Numbered from the stretch's first letter, positions 1 through 8,756 are shown. The stretch is 64,000 nucleotides of DNA from Lachnospiraceae bacterium (GCA_021202335.1 JAJQDE010000009.1:1-64000); one strand, 5' to 3'. A program made the numbers and translations. Notes: generated from the letters alone by a model not told the origin.

Positions 1-1053
1 TTGTGTCAAAACCGCTCACGTCCACACTTGTAAGACTGCTGCAATCCTGAAACATGCATGACATGTTCGTTACGCTTCCTGTATCAAAGCCGCTCACATC
101 CAAACTTGTAAGACTGCTGCAATTGTAAAACATAAGCCCCATCCACGATACATTACTTGTGTTGAAGCTGCTCAAATCTAAACTTGTAAGATTACTGCAA
201 CCGTAAAACATAGAACTCATGTTCATCACATTTCCTGTATCGAAGCCGCTCACGTCCACACTTGTAAGACTGCTGCAGTTGTAAAACATATCATCCATTC
301 GCGTCACGTTACTTGTATCAAGTCCGCTCAAGTCCACCTGTTCCAAAAACTCGCAGCCATAAAACATATGCGATAAATCTTGAACATCCGTCAGCGTAAC
401 AACCGCCTTTACAATATACTCCCTATAATCATACCATGGCGCACACCCAATATAGCTGATGCTCGAAAATTCTCCCGTCCCTTCCACGGTCAGCACGCCG
501 TCCTTGTCGATGACCCATGTAATGTCCCCGTAGCTGTCGGACGCAATATCGTCCGATGAACGCAAAACGGAAACCGTTTCCCCGGACTCCTCTTCCTCAT
601 CCGTTGAAACCGTTTCTTCTTCCGATTTCGTATATTCCGTTTCAGACGCATCCGTTGTTTCTGTTGTTTCTTCTGCAGATGCTTCCGCTGACTCCTGCGT
701 CTGTGCTTCCTCTGTTTCCGTTTCCTCTGTTTGAGCCTCCTGCGTTTCCGCTGCGGTCGTTTCCGCTGCGGTTGCTTCCGCTGTGGTCTGCGTCTGCTCT
801 TCCTCTACATCCGTCGTCAATGTTTCCTCCGTCACGGTCTGCGCCTGTTCCATCGCTTCCACGGACTCCTGCGTCTGTACTTCCTCTGTTTCCTCCTGCT
901 CCTGCGCGGACATATCGTCCGCTTCCTCCTGCCGGGCATCCGCTGATACGGCTTCGGAAGCACGGACAGTTATAGTACCGTACCCCCCCCAGGTATCATC
1001 ACGGCTGCAAGCAGGACTGCGAGAGTTTTCTTCCAATATGCTTTCTTTCGCAT
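1..1053 (-). CDS. BspA-like leucine-rich-repeat surface protein, 5' part, frameshifted at a G8 tract
   Basis: Partial gene running off the left edge. The start is ATG at 1053 behind AAAGGAAG; the first residues (MRKKAYWKK, then a hydrophobic AVLLAAVMI stretch) are the beginning of a secretion signal. After 21 codons comes a run of eight G (983-990). In the given sequence this frame hits TAA at 970-972. One more G (or two fewer) would join it to a long open frame that continues to the edge. That frame encodes a Glu/Gln/Thr-rich linker of roughly 120 residues, a short domain (DITWVIDKDGVLTVEGTG) and repeated units of the BspA/DUF285 type (MFYNCSSLTSVDVSGFDT and variants, about 23 residues each). 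Known family members are secreted or wall-linked proteins of gut and oral bacteria, often adhesins. The gene is either phase-OFF, a pseudogene, or carries a homopolymer sequencing error. Confidence 0.8.
983..990 (-). repeat. G8 homopolymer tract in signal-peptide codons (candidate phase-variation switch)
   Basis: Eight consecutive C on the plus strand, read as G8 on the coding strand, directly after codon 21 of the BspA-like gene. Upstream and downstream open frames differ by one base across the tract, so slippage to nine G would restore translation. Such tracts are known contingency loci in surface-protein genes; here that role is inferred. Confidence 0.6.
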
Positions 1054-1067
1054 CTCACACTTCCTTT

Positions 1068-1203
1068 CCAGAGCGTTAGCGACGAGGCGACGCAAATATC
1101 AGATTTGCGTCTGCCATCAAAGCTATTTGTGACGCTCCGGCACAAATAGCCAAAACAAACAAAGTTTGTTCTGTGAAAAATCAGTGCTTCAGCATGATTT
1201 TTC
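1068..1203 (-). repeat. Dispersed structured 5'-leader element, type A (copy 1, before the BspA-like gene)
   Basis: In sense orientation, ending 15 bp before the start codon. Hairpin H1 lies at 1174-1203. An extra small hairpin (AACAAAC/GTTTGTT) is at 1154-1170. H2 (GCTATTTGTG/CACAAATAGC) is at 1122-1150 with its loop at 1132-1140, and H3 (GACGCAAAT/ATTTGCGTC) follows. The H2 loop (CCGGAGCGT on the coding strand) is complementary, with one G-U pair, to ACGCTCTGG at 1068-1076, beside the ribosome binding site. Same family as copies at 17651, 18990, 49389 and 57526. It sits inside a leader of about 220 nt. Confidence 0.75.
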
Positions 1204-1280
1204 AATCTACCTCCTTGTTAAGCTCATTCTCCGCAGCCTGATTTTATTGTGCGCTGCGGGTTCTAATGGTCTGCATTTTA

Positions 1281-1309
1281 AGTATATTGGTATCCGTAAG
1301 GTTTTTCAA
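1281..1309 (-). promoter_or_regulatory. Sigma-70-type promoter of the BspA-like gene
   Basis: Minus-strand -35 TTGAAA (1304-1309), 17-bp spacer, -10 TATACT (1281-1286). The -35 box overlaps the stop codon of the upstream gene. The predicted leader is about 220 nt and begins with a hairpin (CCGCAGC/GCTGCGG, 1231-1259), followed by the structured element. Confidence 0.6.
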
Positions 1310-1683
1310 GGCAATTCCGAAATTTTTGTGACCTTATGAATTTGACTTCCTGCTATGCTTTGGAGCCTGTCATACTGCCCGTACATTCTCTGTACCTCAT
1401 TTTCCAATACATAATAATGCCCTATATACGGAATAAGCAATACCAAAAACAGCGCAATCAGCAGCAAAATCGGCATGTATTCCGCAATGCAGTAAACCGC
1501 CAGCGCCAGCATCGTCAATATTCCAAAGGTGACGGTTACAATTAAATGAATCAATCGTTCATGCTGAAAAAACGACACCTGTATCAGATGCTCCTTTAAA
1601 ACGCTATCCCAATCCGTTCCGGCAGGCATTTCCTCCAAAAGCGCGTCGATTTTTTTACGGTACCCTACAATTCTTTTTTTCAT
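1306..1683 (-). CDS. Small membrane protein of unknown function
   Basis: 125 residues. The start ATG is preceded by GAGGTGAAAA. An N-terminal charged segment (about residues 1-42) is followed by two hydrophobic membrane spans (about 43-66 and 70-88), then a polar C-terminal tail with a predicted helix (NEVQRMYGQYDRLQ). This looks like a two-span inner-membrane protein with both ends on the same side. I do not recognise a named family. It stands alone between the toxin-antitoxin pair and the BspA-like gene, whose promoter overlaps its stop codon. No function is proposed. Confidence 0.6.
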   Translation of the reverse strand: MKKRIVGYRKKIDALLEEMPAGTDWDSVLKEHLIQVSFFQHERLIHLIVTVTFGILTMLALAVYCIAEYMPILLLIALFLVLLIPYIGHYYVLENEVQRMYGQYDRLQSIAGSQIHKVTKISELP

Positions 1684-1751
1684 TTTTCACCTCATGCCGC
1701 GACCACAGGCTCCACCAACCCAGGTTTCCTGCTTTTTTGTTTGCGCTTATT

Positions 1752-2051
1752 TTATCCGCAAGGAAAAACCACGACATAGCCTTTCATGATTTCCTCCTGA
1801 AATGCCGCAGGAAGCCTGTCAAATTCGTTTATATCTGTCAAAAACGGTATGTCGCTGTCGGTCAATAATTCCCGAAGTGTGGCAATTGATTTGCTTTCGT
1901 CATTGAAGCTTTTGACAACAAGATCCAAATCGCTGCCGGAATGGGAATCGCCGTTTACCCTGCTGCCATATGCCCAAATTTCCGCCGAGGGGCAGTACGC
2001 TTCAAATATTTCAATCAGCATGGCAAGATATTTTTCCTTTACGTTAAGCAT
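1752..2051 (-). CDS. mntA: MntA-type nucleotidyltransferase antitoxin
   Basis: 99 residues from the ATG at 2051, which has GAGG eight bases upstream; a TTG six bases earlier is a weaker alternative. The signature GSRVNGDSHSGSDLDL is the GSx10DxD motif of minimal nucleotidyltransferases. The gene overlaps the end of the upstream hepT-like gene by 8 bp, so the two are probably translationally coupled. In characterised HepT/MntA (type VII) systems the MNT protein adds AMP to a tyrosine of the HEPN toxin and silences it. That role is inferred from the pair arrangement and motifs. Confidence 0.8.
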   Translation of the reverse strand: MLNVKEKYLAMLIEIFEAYCPSAEIWAYGSRVNGDSHSGSDLDLVVKSFNDESKSIATLRELLTDSDIPFLTDINEFDRLPAAFQEEIMKGYVVVFPCG

Positions 2052-2460
2052 TGTCAATTACCTCTTTCAAGCTCTTGGCATCCGCTAAAAAGCTTTCCAT
2101 AAGTGTCAGCGTTTCTTCGGCAAATGCCTGTCCGTAATCATGAGCAATATTGTTTCTGTTATCGCGGTATTTCATCCAGCGCTCCGTTTCCGCATCAGTC
2201 AGAAGCGAAGCCCGCTGCGCATAGCGGAAGATATCCTTAAACACCAGTTGGTCGGCTGCCTTTTTTGAGGAAAGATATGGTGTAATCTTCTTTCTCAACA
2301 GCTTACCGCTTTGCTCGATTGTCATTTCGAAGCTTTTTATAAGTGAATTGCGGTACATCTCGAACTCTATACTGTCCGTTTCCGCGCCTTGGAGCATTTT
2401 ATATGATTTTTCCAGCGTGTCAATGCATTTTTGCAAATATTCAGTGTTAATTTCAGACAT
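2044..2460 (-). CDS. hepT: HEPN-domain HepT-like toxin (nucleotidyltransferase substrate-binding family)
   Basis: 138 residues from ATG 2460 (ribosome binding site GGGGGAT). A longer frame exists to 2535, but the family normally begins at this MSEINTEYL sequence. The all-helical protein carries RNNIAHDY near residues 105-112, matching the RX4HXY motif of HEPN ribonucleases, including the tyrosine that is AMPylated in characterised type VII systems. It sits directly upstream of and overlaps the MNT partner. Expected role: an RNA-cleaving toxin neutralised by the partner. It resembles the HI0074 family; the exact target is unknown. Confidence 0.8.
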   Translation of the reverse strand: MSEINTEYLQKCIDTLEKSYKMLQGAETDSIEFEMYRNSLIKSFEMTIEQSGKLLRKKITPYLSSKKAADQLVFKDIFRYAQRASLLTDAETERWMKYRDNRNNIAHDYGQAFAEETLTLMESFLADAKSLKEVIDNA

Positions 2461-2558
2461 CTTAATCCCCCATTCATCAAATAATGTTTTTACTCCGGCA
2501 TCGTAAAATATATTATACAGTAATTTCCCGGACATTTAAAGGGAATTTTCGGACGCCG

Positions 2559-2588
2559 AAAAAAAGAGCTCCGCCGCAGCGGAACTCT
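2559..2588 (-). terminator. Rho-independent terminator after the ureide operon
   Basis: On the minus strand a GC-rich stem (AGAGTTCCGC/GCGGAGCTCT, 2565-2588, one G-T wobble) with a TGCG loop is followed by T7. It lies 12 bp downstream of the dehydrogenase stop codon. Confidence 0.8.
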
Positions 2589-2599
2589 TGACATTCATT

Positions 2600-3553
2600 T
2601 CATTTACACACATTGACAGGCTTTCCATCCAAGTAAGCCTTCACATTATCAAACACAATCTGCGCTCTTCTAAGCATTGACTCCTCGGATATAAACGCCT
2701 GATGCGGTGTCAGAAGCGTATTTTTTGCGGACAGCAGAGGGTAATCGTCCGGAATTGGCGGTTCCATGTCAAATACATCCACGCAGGCAAAGCCCAGCCT
2801 GTCCTCATTGAGCGCCCTTGCAAGAGCCTCATTATCCACAATCGGACCTCTTGCACAGTTAATAAACACTGCATCCCGTTTCATCCTGCTGATAAGCCCG
2901 GCAGATAAAAAGCCTCTGGTTTCATTGTTTAATGGAAGATTTAAAGACACAATGTCGCTTTGTGCCAAAACCTCATCCAATGATTTATACACAATTCCTC
3001 TATCCAATGCTTCCTTTGATTGGCTTCTGTTGTACGCAATCACGCTTGCACCAAATGCCTGAAACAACTTGGCTGTCATGAAGCCAATCCTTCCAAGCCC
3101 TATAATTCCCACTGTTTTGCCGCAGATTTCCCTGCCGCCGATTCCCGCATTCGTTCCGCCATTACGAACGATATCATTTGACTTTGCCACATTTCGAAGT
3201 GCGTCTATTGCCATACCGATTATCAGCTCCGCAACGGTTTGGTCAGAATATCCTGCTGCATTACAAATCATTACACCCTGCTCTTTACAGGCATCCACCC
3301 CAACATGGTCTATACCGGTAAACGCTACTGAAAGCAGCTTTAAATCCTTTGACGCCCGAACCACCTCCGCAGGATATGGATTGTTTGCAATCATGACAAC
3401 CTCACAGCTTTCGCTTCTCCTCTTAAGCTCCTCCACATCCGTTGTCTTTGTGTCATAATAGACAAATTCATGTCCTTTTGCTTTCAAATCGGCAGATAAT
3501 TCCTCAATTTTTTCCAATGAAATGCCTCTCGGCTCTAAAAGCGCTATTTTCAT
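2600..3553 (-). CDS. D-2-hydroxyacid dehydrogenase, ureide operon
   Basis: 317 residues, normal family length. The NAD-binding motif GLGRIG is near residues 152-157. The catalytic residues fit the D-2-hydroxyacid dehydrogenase family: Arg in NCARGPIVD, Glu in FDMEPP and His in LLTPHQAF. It is the last gene of a three-gene operon after allE-like and allC-like genes (21-bp gap). Context suggests oxidation of ureidoglycolate, or reduction of glyoxylate, in place of the unrelated AllD enzyme. The substrate is inferred from neighbours only; family members also use glycerate, hydroxypyruvate or phosphoglycerate. Confidence 0.8.
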   Translation of the reverse strand: MKIALLEPRGISLEKIEELSADLKAKGHEFVYYDTKTTDVEELKRRSESCEVVMIANNPYPAEVVRASKDLKLLSVAFTGIDHVGVDACKEQGVMICNAAGYSDQTVAELIIGMAIDALRNVAKSNDIVRNGGTNAGIGGREICGKTVGIIGLGRIGFMTAKLFQAFGASVIAYNRSQSKEALDRGIVYKSLDEVLAQSDIVSLNLPLNNETRGFLSAGLISRMKRDAVFINCARGPIVDNEALARALNEDRLGFACVDVFDMEPPIPDDYPLLSAKNTLLTPHQAFISEESMLRRAQIVFDNVKAYLDGKPVNVCK

Positions 3554-3574
3554 GTTTTTCCATTCCCTTCTTTT

Positions 3575-4834
3575 TTATAATGCTTTCTCTGAATTTGCCA
3601 GCTTCAAAAGTGTTTCCGCCAATACATCCGCACCCTGCGCCAGTTGCCCGTAATCCGTCCACTCATCAGGAGAATGGCTGATTCCGTTTTTGCTTGGCAC
3701 AAATATCATCGCAGCAGGCGCAAATCGCCCCACAAAAAGAGTATCATGATACGGTCCGCTTATAAGCTTCGTATACCCCAGTTGTCTGTTTTTACAGCTT
3801 TCCTCTATAATGGAAATAATTTTTTCATTACAGGTAAGCGGCGCGTCATTATTATCCTCATGAATGGAAATGCTGACTCCTCTGTTTGCGGCAATTCTTC
3901 GAAAATCGCTCTGAAATGCCTCTATTAATGTCTGCTTTGTATTCCAGTTGCAATCCCTTATGTCAATGGTAAAAGTCACCTTTCCCGGAATTACGTTCAT
4001 CGCATTAGGCAATACCTCCAAATGCCCTATTGTCGCAGTATTGTATTCACTCGGACATTCCCTCGCCAGCTTTTCCAACGCAAGCTCCATCTCACAGACC
4101 GCGGCAAATGCGTCGCGCCGGTCTGTCATGTCCGTCCCGCCTGCATGGGACTGTACTCCCGTGACCTCTACCACATAATTGGAGGGTGCGCATATTTTTT
4201 TTACAATTCCGATAGGAAGGTTCATTTTTTCCAAACGGTTGTTTTGTTCGATATGAAGCTCTACGGCAGCATACACATCACCCGGCCTTTTAAGAATGTC
4301 CGTGTATTTCTCATCAACAGGATATCCTAATTCCACAAGCTTGTCATACAGTGTCCTGCCGCTCTGATCAAAGATTTTTTTTGTTTCCTCCAGCAGCATG
4401 TCGCCCGACATGGCGCGGCTTCCAAGACAGCTTAACCCAAATCTTGTAGGCTCCTCGGAGGTATATACAACAACGGAAATATCCCGTTTATGACTGACAC
4501 CGCACTCGTTAAACAAACGCATGGCTTCCAATCCGCAGACTACTCCCGCCATACCGTCAAAATTTCCGGCATTGGGAACCGTATCGATATGCGAGCCTGT
4601 CCAAACGGGGGCAAGCTCCGGCTCAGTTCCTTTATGCGTTGCATAAATATTACCTATGGCGTCCTCCGTCACGGTTAAACCAAGCCTGCGCATTTCCTCC
4701 TTTACATATGCCCTGTTTTCAAGCTCCTGTTTAGTGAATAAAATCCTTGTTGTTCCATACTCCGGCGTGGCATTAAAGGCTGCCATGCCTTCAATTTGGC
4801 GCTGAATACTGTCAGCGCTTGCTTTTGATAACAT
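3575..4834 (-). CDS. allC: Allantoate amidohydrolase-like M20 zinc hydrolase
   Basis: 419 residues from ATG 4834 behind GGAGGATTAAA; an earlier start at 4858 would overlap that site. The protein is a hydantoinase/carbamoylase-family M20 hydrolase. Visible metal motifs are GSHIDTVPNAGNFDG, TSEEPTRFG and ELHIEQ, followed by the dimerisation region (VQSHAGGTDMTDRRDA). Known members cut allantoate to ureidoglycine, ammonia and CO2, or hydrolyse N-carbamoyl amino acids or ureidoglycolate. Its place between a ureidoglycine aminohydrolase and a dehydrogenase favours allantoate or ureidoglycolate. Cytosolic. Confidence 0.75.
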   Translation of the reverse strand: MLSKASADSIQRQIEGMAAFNATPEYGTTRILFTKQELENRAYVKEEMRRLGLTVTEDAIGNIYATHKGTEPELAPVWTGSHIDTVPNAGNFDGMAGVVCGLEAMRLFNECGVSHKRDISVVVYTSEEPTRFGLSCLGSRAMSGDMLLEETKKIFDQSGRTLYDKLVELGYPVDEKYTDILKRPGDVYAAVELHIEQNNRLEKMNLPIGIVKKICAPSNYVVEVTGVQSHAGGTDMTDRRDAFAAVCEMELALEKLARECPSEYNTATIGHLEVLPNAMNVIPGKVTFTIDIRDCNWNTKQTLIEAFQSDFRRIAANRGVSISIHEDNNDAPLTCNEKIISIIEESCKNRQLGYTKLISGPYHDTLFVGRFAPAAMIFVPSKNGISHSPDEWTDYGQLAQGADVLAETLLKLANSEKAL

Positions 4835-4878
4835 TTTAATCCTCCATTCTGAAAACATTTACATAAACACACGTTTAC

Positions 4879-5643
4879 TTACATCATCACATCGCGGTTA
4901 CAATCCTTGGAATAGATATATGCAAAGGGCTCTCTTCCAACGCCATACGAGCATTGCGGACAAAAAGGACCAAACCACATAAAATCATCTTTCTTTATTC
5001 CAAGCCATGTATCGTCCATAAGATACATTCCCTCACCGCTGAGTATATACGCGCCGTGCTCCTGAACGTGCGTTTCCACAAAAGGATGACATCCCCCCGG
5101 CTCAAAGGATAAAATATGCATATTCATGTCAAATGACACGTCGTCCGTAGGCAAAAAATCTTTAATAAATACATTCTCCATATCGTCATAAATCCGGAAC
5201 GCCACATCATTGATATTTCCCATCACCGCGTAAGGTTTTAAATCCTTATATGGGACAAACACCTGCTTATATAAAAGAAGCTTTGCCTCATCACTCAATA
5301 CTCTAAATGAAAGTCCCTCTCCCACGGGTGCAAAGGCATATCCTCCCGCACCATATACCTGTATTTTGCCTCCCGCACTAAGCTCAGCCTCACCTTCCGC
5401 AATATATATAAAACATTCTATGTGCATATCCGTACCAAACGGCTCCGTAGTATGGCAGCCCTTTTTTGCTTCAATTATATACTGCGTAAATCCTGCCCCC
5501 ATTTTAGGAGAACAGACAATGCTTACCTTTCCGCCATCAATGCCGGGTATAACGTTATTAACCAATCCTTCCTTTGGAATGACTGCCCACAGTCCCGGCT
5601 TTACAACGGCTCTGGTTGATAGTAAATCTTTTGGATAGCTCAT
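4879..5643 (-). CDS. allE: (S)-ureidoglycine aminohydrolase (first copy)
   Basis: 254 residues, bicupin fold. Strong match in memory to E. coli AllE (YlbA), including DMNMHILSF, ETHVQEHGAYILSG and the C-terminal YIYSKDCNRDV. The C-terminal cupin holds the Mn-binding His/Glu set (ETHVQEHGAY). The enzyme releases ammonia from (S)-ureidoglycine to give (S)-ureidoglycolate. First gene of the leftward operon (20-21-bp gaps to the next genes), divergent from pucR. A second homologue lies at 11469-12233. No allantoinase is seen in the window, so the pathway here begins at allantoate. Confidence 0.88.
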   Translation of the reverse strand: MSYPKDLLSTRAVVKPGLWAVIPKEGLVNNVIPGIDGGKVSIVCSPKMGAGFTQYIIEAKKGCHTTEPFGTDMHIECFIYIAEGEAELSAGGKIQVYGAGGYAFAPVGEGLSFRVLSDEAKLLLYKQVFVPYKDLKPYAVMGNINDVAFRIYDDMENVFIKDFLPTDDVSFDMNMHILSFEPGGCHPFVETHVQEHGAYILSGEGMYLMDDTWLGIKKDDFMWFGPFCPQCSYGVGREPFAYIYSKDCNRDVMM

Positions 5644-5683
5644 AAATTTTTCCTCTCTTTCTTATATTACTTTTATAAAAATA

Positions 5684-5692
5684 TGTTATAAT
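5684..5692 (+). promoter_or_regulatory. Extended -10 promoter of pucR in the divergent intergenic region
   Basis: TGTTATAAT (extended -10) lies in the 82-bp AT-rich region between the divergent allE and pucR genes; no good -35 box is visible. pucR translation starts at 5726 after AGGAGTTG. The region is the obvious place for PucR-dependent control, but I could not define an operator. Confidence 0.4.
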
Positions 5693-5725
5693 TACATCGA
5701 ACCAAACGACAGGAGTTGAAATACG

Positions 5726-7381
5726 ATGGCTTTTACAATCGAATGGCTTTTACGGCAAAATTTAGGAGAAGGCTTTTCCCTGCTTGCAGGCGGTCTTGAT
5801 GAACTGATTCCAATAACCGGAGTCAATATTATGGATAACCCCGATACGCTTCCGTGGCTGTATCAGGGAACTCTCGTCCTTTCCACGGGATATCTTTTCG
5901 AGGTCGGAAAATTGGATCAAAACATCATACGAAATCTCAAGGGCAGAGGCTGTTCAGGTCTTGGCATTAAAATGCACCGTTACTTAAAGGAGCTGCCGCA
6001 GAATATTCTCGAGCCGGCTCAGGAATACCGTTTCCCTATTATTAATGTGCCTTTCTCAGCATCTTTGGGTGAAATCAGCAATATGGTTTACCGCAAAATT
6101 TATGAGGAAGAAATGACAGAAGCGCAGCGCATCGGTCTTCTTTACCATGAAATATCGGAAAATATATTAGTACATCAAAATCTTTCCCGCTCCATTGAAA
6201 TCATTCAGGAAGCTACGAAAAGCGATATTTTCCTTACGAATGATTCCTTTGAAATTATGGAATATTCTCTAAGTCCGTATTCAGACTGGGAATTTCCGTT
6301 TGCGTTTTCCAAAAACTCCTATACACTGTTTTCCGAAACAGACTTAACGAAGCTGCGTCAGTTGCTGCAGGGCTCTCAGCTTCCCGTATACACCCATATA
6401 GTTTCAGGGCTTGAATTTCATATTTACCCGCTGATTAATCGCGAGTCCATTTTAGGGCATCTCATTATATTAAAGACGAACATAACCTCAGCATCCGCTT
6501 TAGAGCTGCTGCTGAATCTGCGCTCTACTTTTTGTCTGTCACTGTTAAACAAGGTCATGCTGACAGAGTCCGAGCGTTCTAACCGCGATATCTTTTTTCA
6601 TAACCTGCTCTCAGGCACTCTGCAAAAGGAGCAGGAAATAGAACGCTTATGTATTCAAAACAATTTTCCATACGGAGAATACCGCATCTGCCTTGCAATC
6701 AAAATACCGGAATATGAACAGATGAGCCTCTCCAAACGACGCGCTTATGAGCGCAGTCTGTTTTCCATGACAGACCGATTAAATACCATATTAAAAGCCA
6801 CTGTAATCCATACAATATTTCAGACCTTCATTGTCCTCTTTTACTTTCCTGCGGAGGAGCTGTCCCAAACGGCTTATATACGCTCAGGCTCAGACTATGC
6901 CCAAAGACTCTCCAACCTGCTGAATACGAACCATATACAGCACTTTATCGGTCTAAGTAAATGCAGCCGCGGCGCTTTAAGCATTCATGACAATTACATG
7001 CAGGCTGTCAACGAGCTTCAAATAGGACACCGTCTTCATCCAAAAGAAATTATTCTGTCCTACTATGAAGATGAAATCAAACAGCTTTTAATTGAGCATT
7101 TTTCCACACGTCAGCTTCGCGCATTTGCGCAGGAAACTTTAGGTCCGTTGGAAAAGTATGACTCTCATAACCAAACAGAGCTGCTGACCACCCTGAAAAT
7201 GTATATTTCCACAAATAATAATATGACTCAGACTGCTAAGGATTTATTTATCCACAGAAACACCTGCTCTTATCGCTTAGACCAAATTCAGCATATTCTC
7301 TCTATGGATTTAAACAATCCCGACACGATTTTCAGGCTGAAAGCCGCTCTCATTATCAGCGATTTACAGGAGCTTCTTTAA
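5726..7381 (+). CDS. pucR: PucR-family transcriptional regulator of ureide/purine use
   Basis: 551 residues. The N-terminal PucR domain (about 1-125) starts MAFTIEWLLRQ and includes PWLYQGTLVLSTGY. A middle region resembles the degenerate GGDEF-like domain of the family, and a C-terminal HTH_30 domain (about 490-545) contains TAKDLFIHRNTCSYRLDQI. B. subtilis PucR senses purine breakdown products and controls the purine catabolism genes. Here it is divergent from the allE-allC operon and convergent (4-bp overlap) with the end of the eight-gene transport operon, so control of both is likely but inferred. Confidence 0.85.
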   Translation: MAFTIEWLLRQNLGEGFSLLAGGLDELIPITGVNIMDNPDTLPWLYQGTLVLSTGYLFEVGKLDQNIIRNLKGRGCSGLGIKMHRYLKELPQNILEPAQEYRFPIINVPFSASLGEISNMVYRKIYEEEMTEAQRIGLLYHEISENILVHQNLSRSIEIIQEATKSDIFLTNDSFEIMEYSLSPYSDWEFPFAFSKNSYTLFSETDLTKLRQLLQGSQLPVYTHIVSGLEFHIYPLINRESILGHLIILKTNITSASALELLLNLRSTFCLSLLNKVMLTESERSNRDIFFHNLLSGTLQKEQEIERLCIQNNFPYGEYRICLAIKIPEYEQMSLSKRRAYERSLFSMTDRLNTILKATVIHTIFQTFIVLFYFPAEELSQTAYIRSGSDYAQRLSNLLNTNHIQHFIGLSKCSRGALSIHDNYMQAVNELQIGHRLHPKEIILSYYEDEIKQLLIEHFSTRQLRAFAQETLGPLEKYDSHNQTELLTTLKMYISTNNNMTQTAKDLFIHRNTCSYRLDQIQHILSMDLNNPDTIFRLKAALIISDLQELL

Positions 7382-8730
7382 AAGCTGATAACCGCCCGGC
7401 TGTCATCAATATACTGTACCAATTCTCTTTTACTCTCAATTTTATTGATTGTCCGGAAATATTCCTGTTTCGACGGGAATACCGGCTTATACTCCCTGAT
7501 AACCTTTTTTGCATAGGCGGCATTATTCTCCAGCAGGTCATGCACCATACACAGCAGCACAGTCGCCGGATTTGTTAAAGACTTCTGTCTGTCCGCAATG
7601 TAAAAATCTTCTCCATGCTGTGTTCCGACAGCTCCCATGCAATGATGCTGTATCACGGGCATGATCGCGCTGATATCACCCACATCGGTACTCTGTGTAC
7701 ACCATTCGTCCACAATAAACCGGTCTGCACCGAAAATATCTTCAATAATGCTTTCCACTCCGTCCGTCAGATTTTTGTCACAGATTAATGGGAGGTTTCC
7801 GGGTCTGTCATAAATCATTACCCTGGCTCCAAGCGCCGCGGCGGATGCTGCGATTGCGCGATTAATTTTTTTATTCACCTCAAGCATTGCGGGCAGTGAA
7901 GCAGCTCTTACATAAGTGTCAAGAGATGCCAGCGCAGGTATCGCGTTTGCTGCGACTCCTGCCTGATTAATGATAGGATGGTATCTTACATAATCCTTTT
8001 CCTGAAAGGTTTCCCGAAGCGCATTGCATGCCGCAAGCCCAACGGACGCCGCGTATAGCGCATTAATTCCAAGATGAGGTTCACCTCCTGCATGTGCCGC
8101 AGCTCCAAGATATTCAAAATGCTTTGTAATACACCCATTGCTTCCCTTTGTAATTTTGAACAGCCCTTCCTTATCCGTCGCAGCGTGAAACATCATCGCC
8201 ATATCAACGCCGTCAAAAAAACCTCTGTATAAAAATTCTATTTTTCCCGCCATATAACGGATGACGCCTTTTTGAACCAACTGCTCCCGATACTCCAAAT
8301 CTATGGTTTCTTCCGCCGGAATTGCCATAAATTTTATTTTTCCGCAAAGTCCGTCTGACACATGCGGTCTGCGCATTGCTGCAGCGACGCCGAGCAATAT
8401 TGCTGTTTGAATGGCGTGTCCGCATGCATGCACTGCTTTTGTGTCCGGATTTGCATCAGGATGCGTTGCGCATCTGAGTGCATCCAGCTCCCCGATAATC
8501 GCAACCGTCGGTCCCGGCAACCCGGTATCGTACTCCGCAGTAAATCCCGGAATATTTTCCGGCTTCGTAAGTGTATATCCCAGCTTACAAAATTTTTCCT
8601 CCAGCCAGGCGCAGGTTTTCCATTCCTTATAACCAAGCTCGGGATTTGCCCAAATGTAATCCAACGCATCATTCATTAAACCGGTTTCGTTTAATATTGC
8701 ATCCGCAAAAATCTTATACTCTTTTTTCAT
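7378..8730 (-). CDS. M20 family amidohydrolase (AbgB/HipO-like)
   Basis: 450 residues. M20D-type metal motifs are visible: GELDAL near residue 80, HACGHAIQTAILLG, a Glu pair in AIPAEET and MFHAAT. The lid domain contains GAAAHAGGEPHLGINAL, as in aminobenzoyl-glutamate and N-acyl amino acid amidohydrolases. Last gene of the transport operon, 26 bp after the ammonium transporter, and it overlaps the end of pucR by 4 bp. It probably hydrolyses an amide bond of an imported ureido or N-acyl compound and feeds the ammonia pool. The substrate is unknown. Confidence 0.75.
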   Translation of the reverse strand: MKKEYKIFADAILNETGLMNDALDYIWANPELGYKEWKTCAWLEEKFCKLGYTLTKPENIPGFTAEYDTGLPGPTVAIIGELDALRCATHPDANPDTKAVHACGHAIQTAILLGVAAAMRRPHVSDGLCGKIKFMAIPAEETIDLEYREQLVQKGVIRYMAGKIEFLYRGFFDGVDMAMMFHAATDKEGLFKITKGSNGCITKHFEYLGAAAHAGGEPHLGINALYAASVGLAACNALRETFQEKDYVRYHPIINQAGVAANAIPALASLDTYVRAASLPAMLEVNKKINRAIAASAAALGARVMIYDRPGNLPLICDKNLTDGVESIIEDIFGADRFIVDEWCTQSTDVGDISAIMPVIQHHCMGAVGTQHGEDFYIADRQKSLTNPATVLLCMVHDLLENNAAYAKKVIREYKPVFPSKQEYFRTINKIESKRELVQYIDDSRAVISF

Positions 8731-8756
8731 AAGAAATCTCCCTGTATGCCGTAATA

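Noticed and set aside
1-302. The repeated segments near the left edge as a CRISPR or satellite array
   Set aside because: They encode BspA-type leucine-rich repeats in one open frame on the minus strand; the DNA repeats are protein-driven.
556-1079. Several plus-strand frames of 70-139 residues rich in Pro, Leu, Ser or Cys
   Set aside because: They are antisense shadows of the low-complexity Glu/Gln/Thr linker of the BspA-like gene on the minus strand, without ribosome binding sites.
1231-1259. Hairpin CCGCAGC/GCTGCGG as a terminator of the small membrane protein gene
   Set aside because: It has no T-run and lies about 20 nt downstream of a good promoter, so a leader hairpin is more likely.
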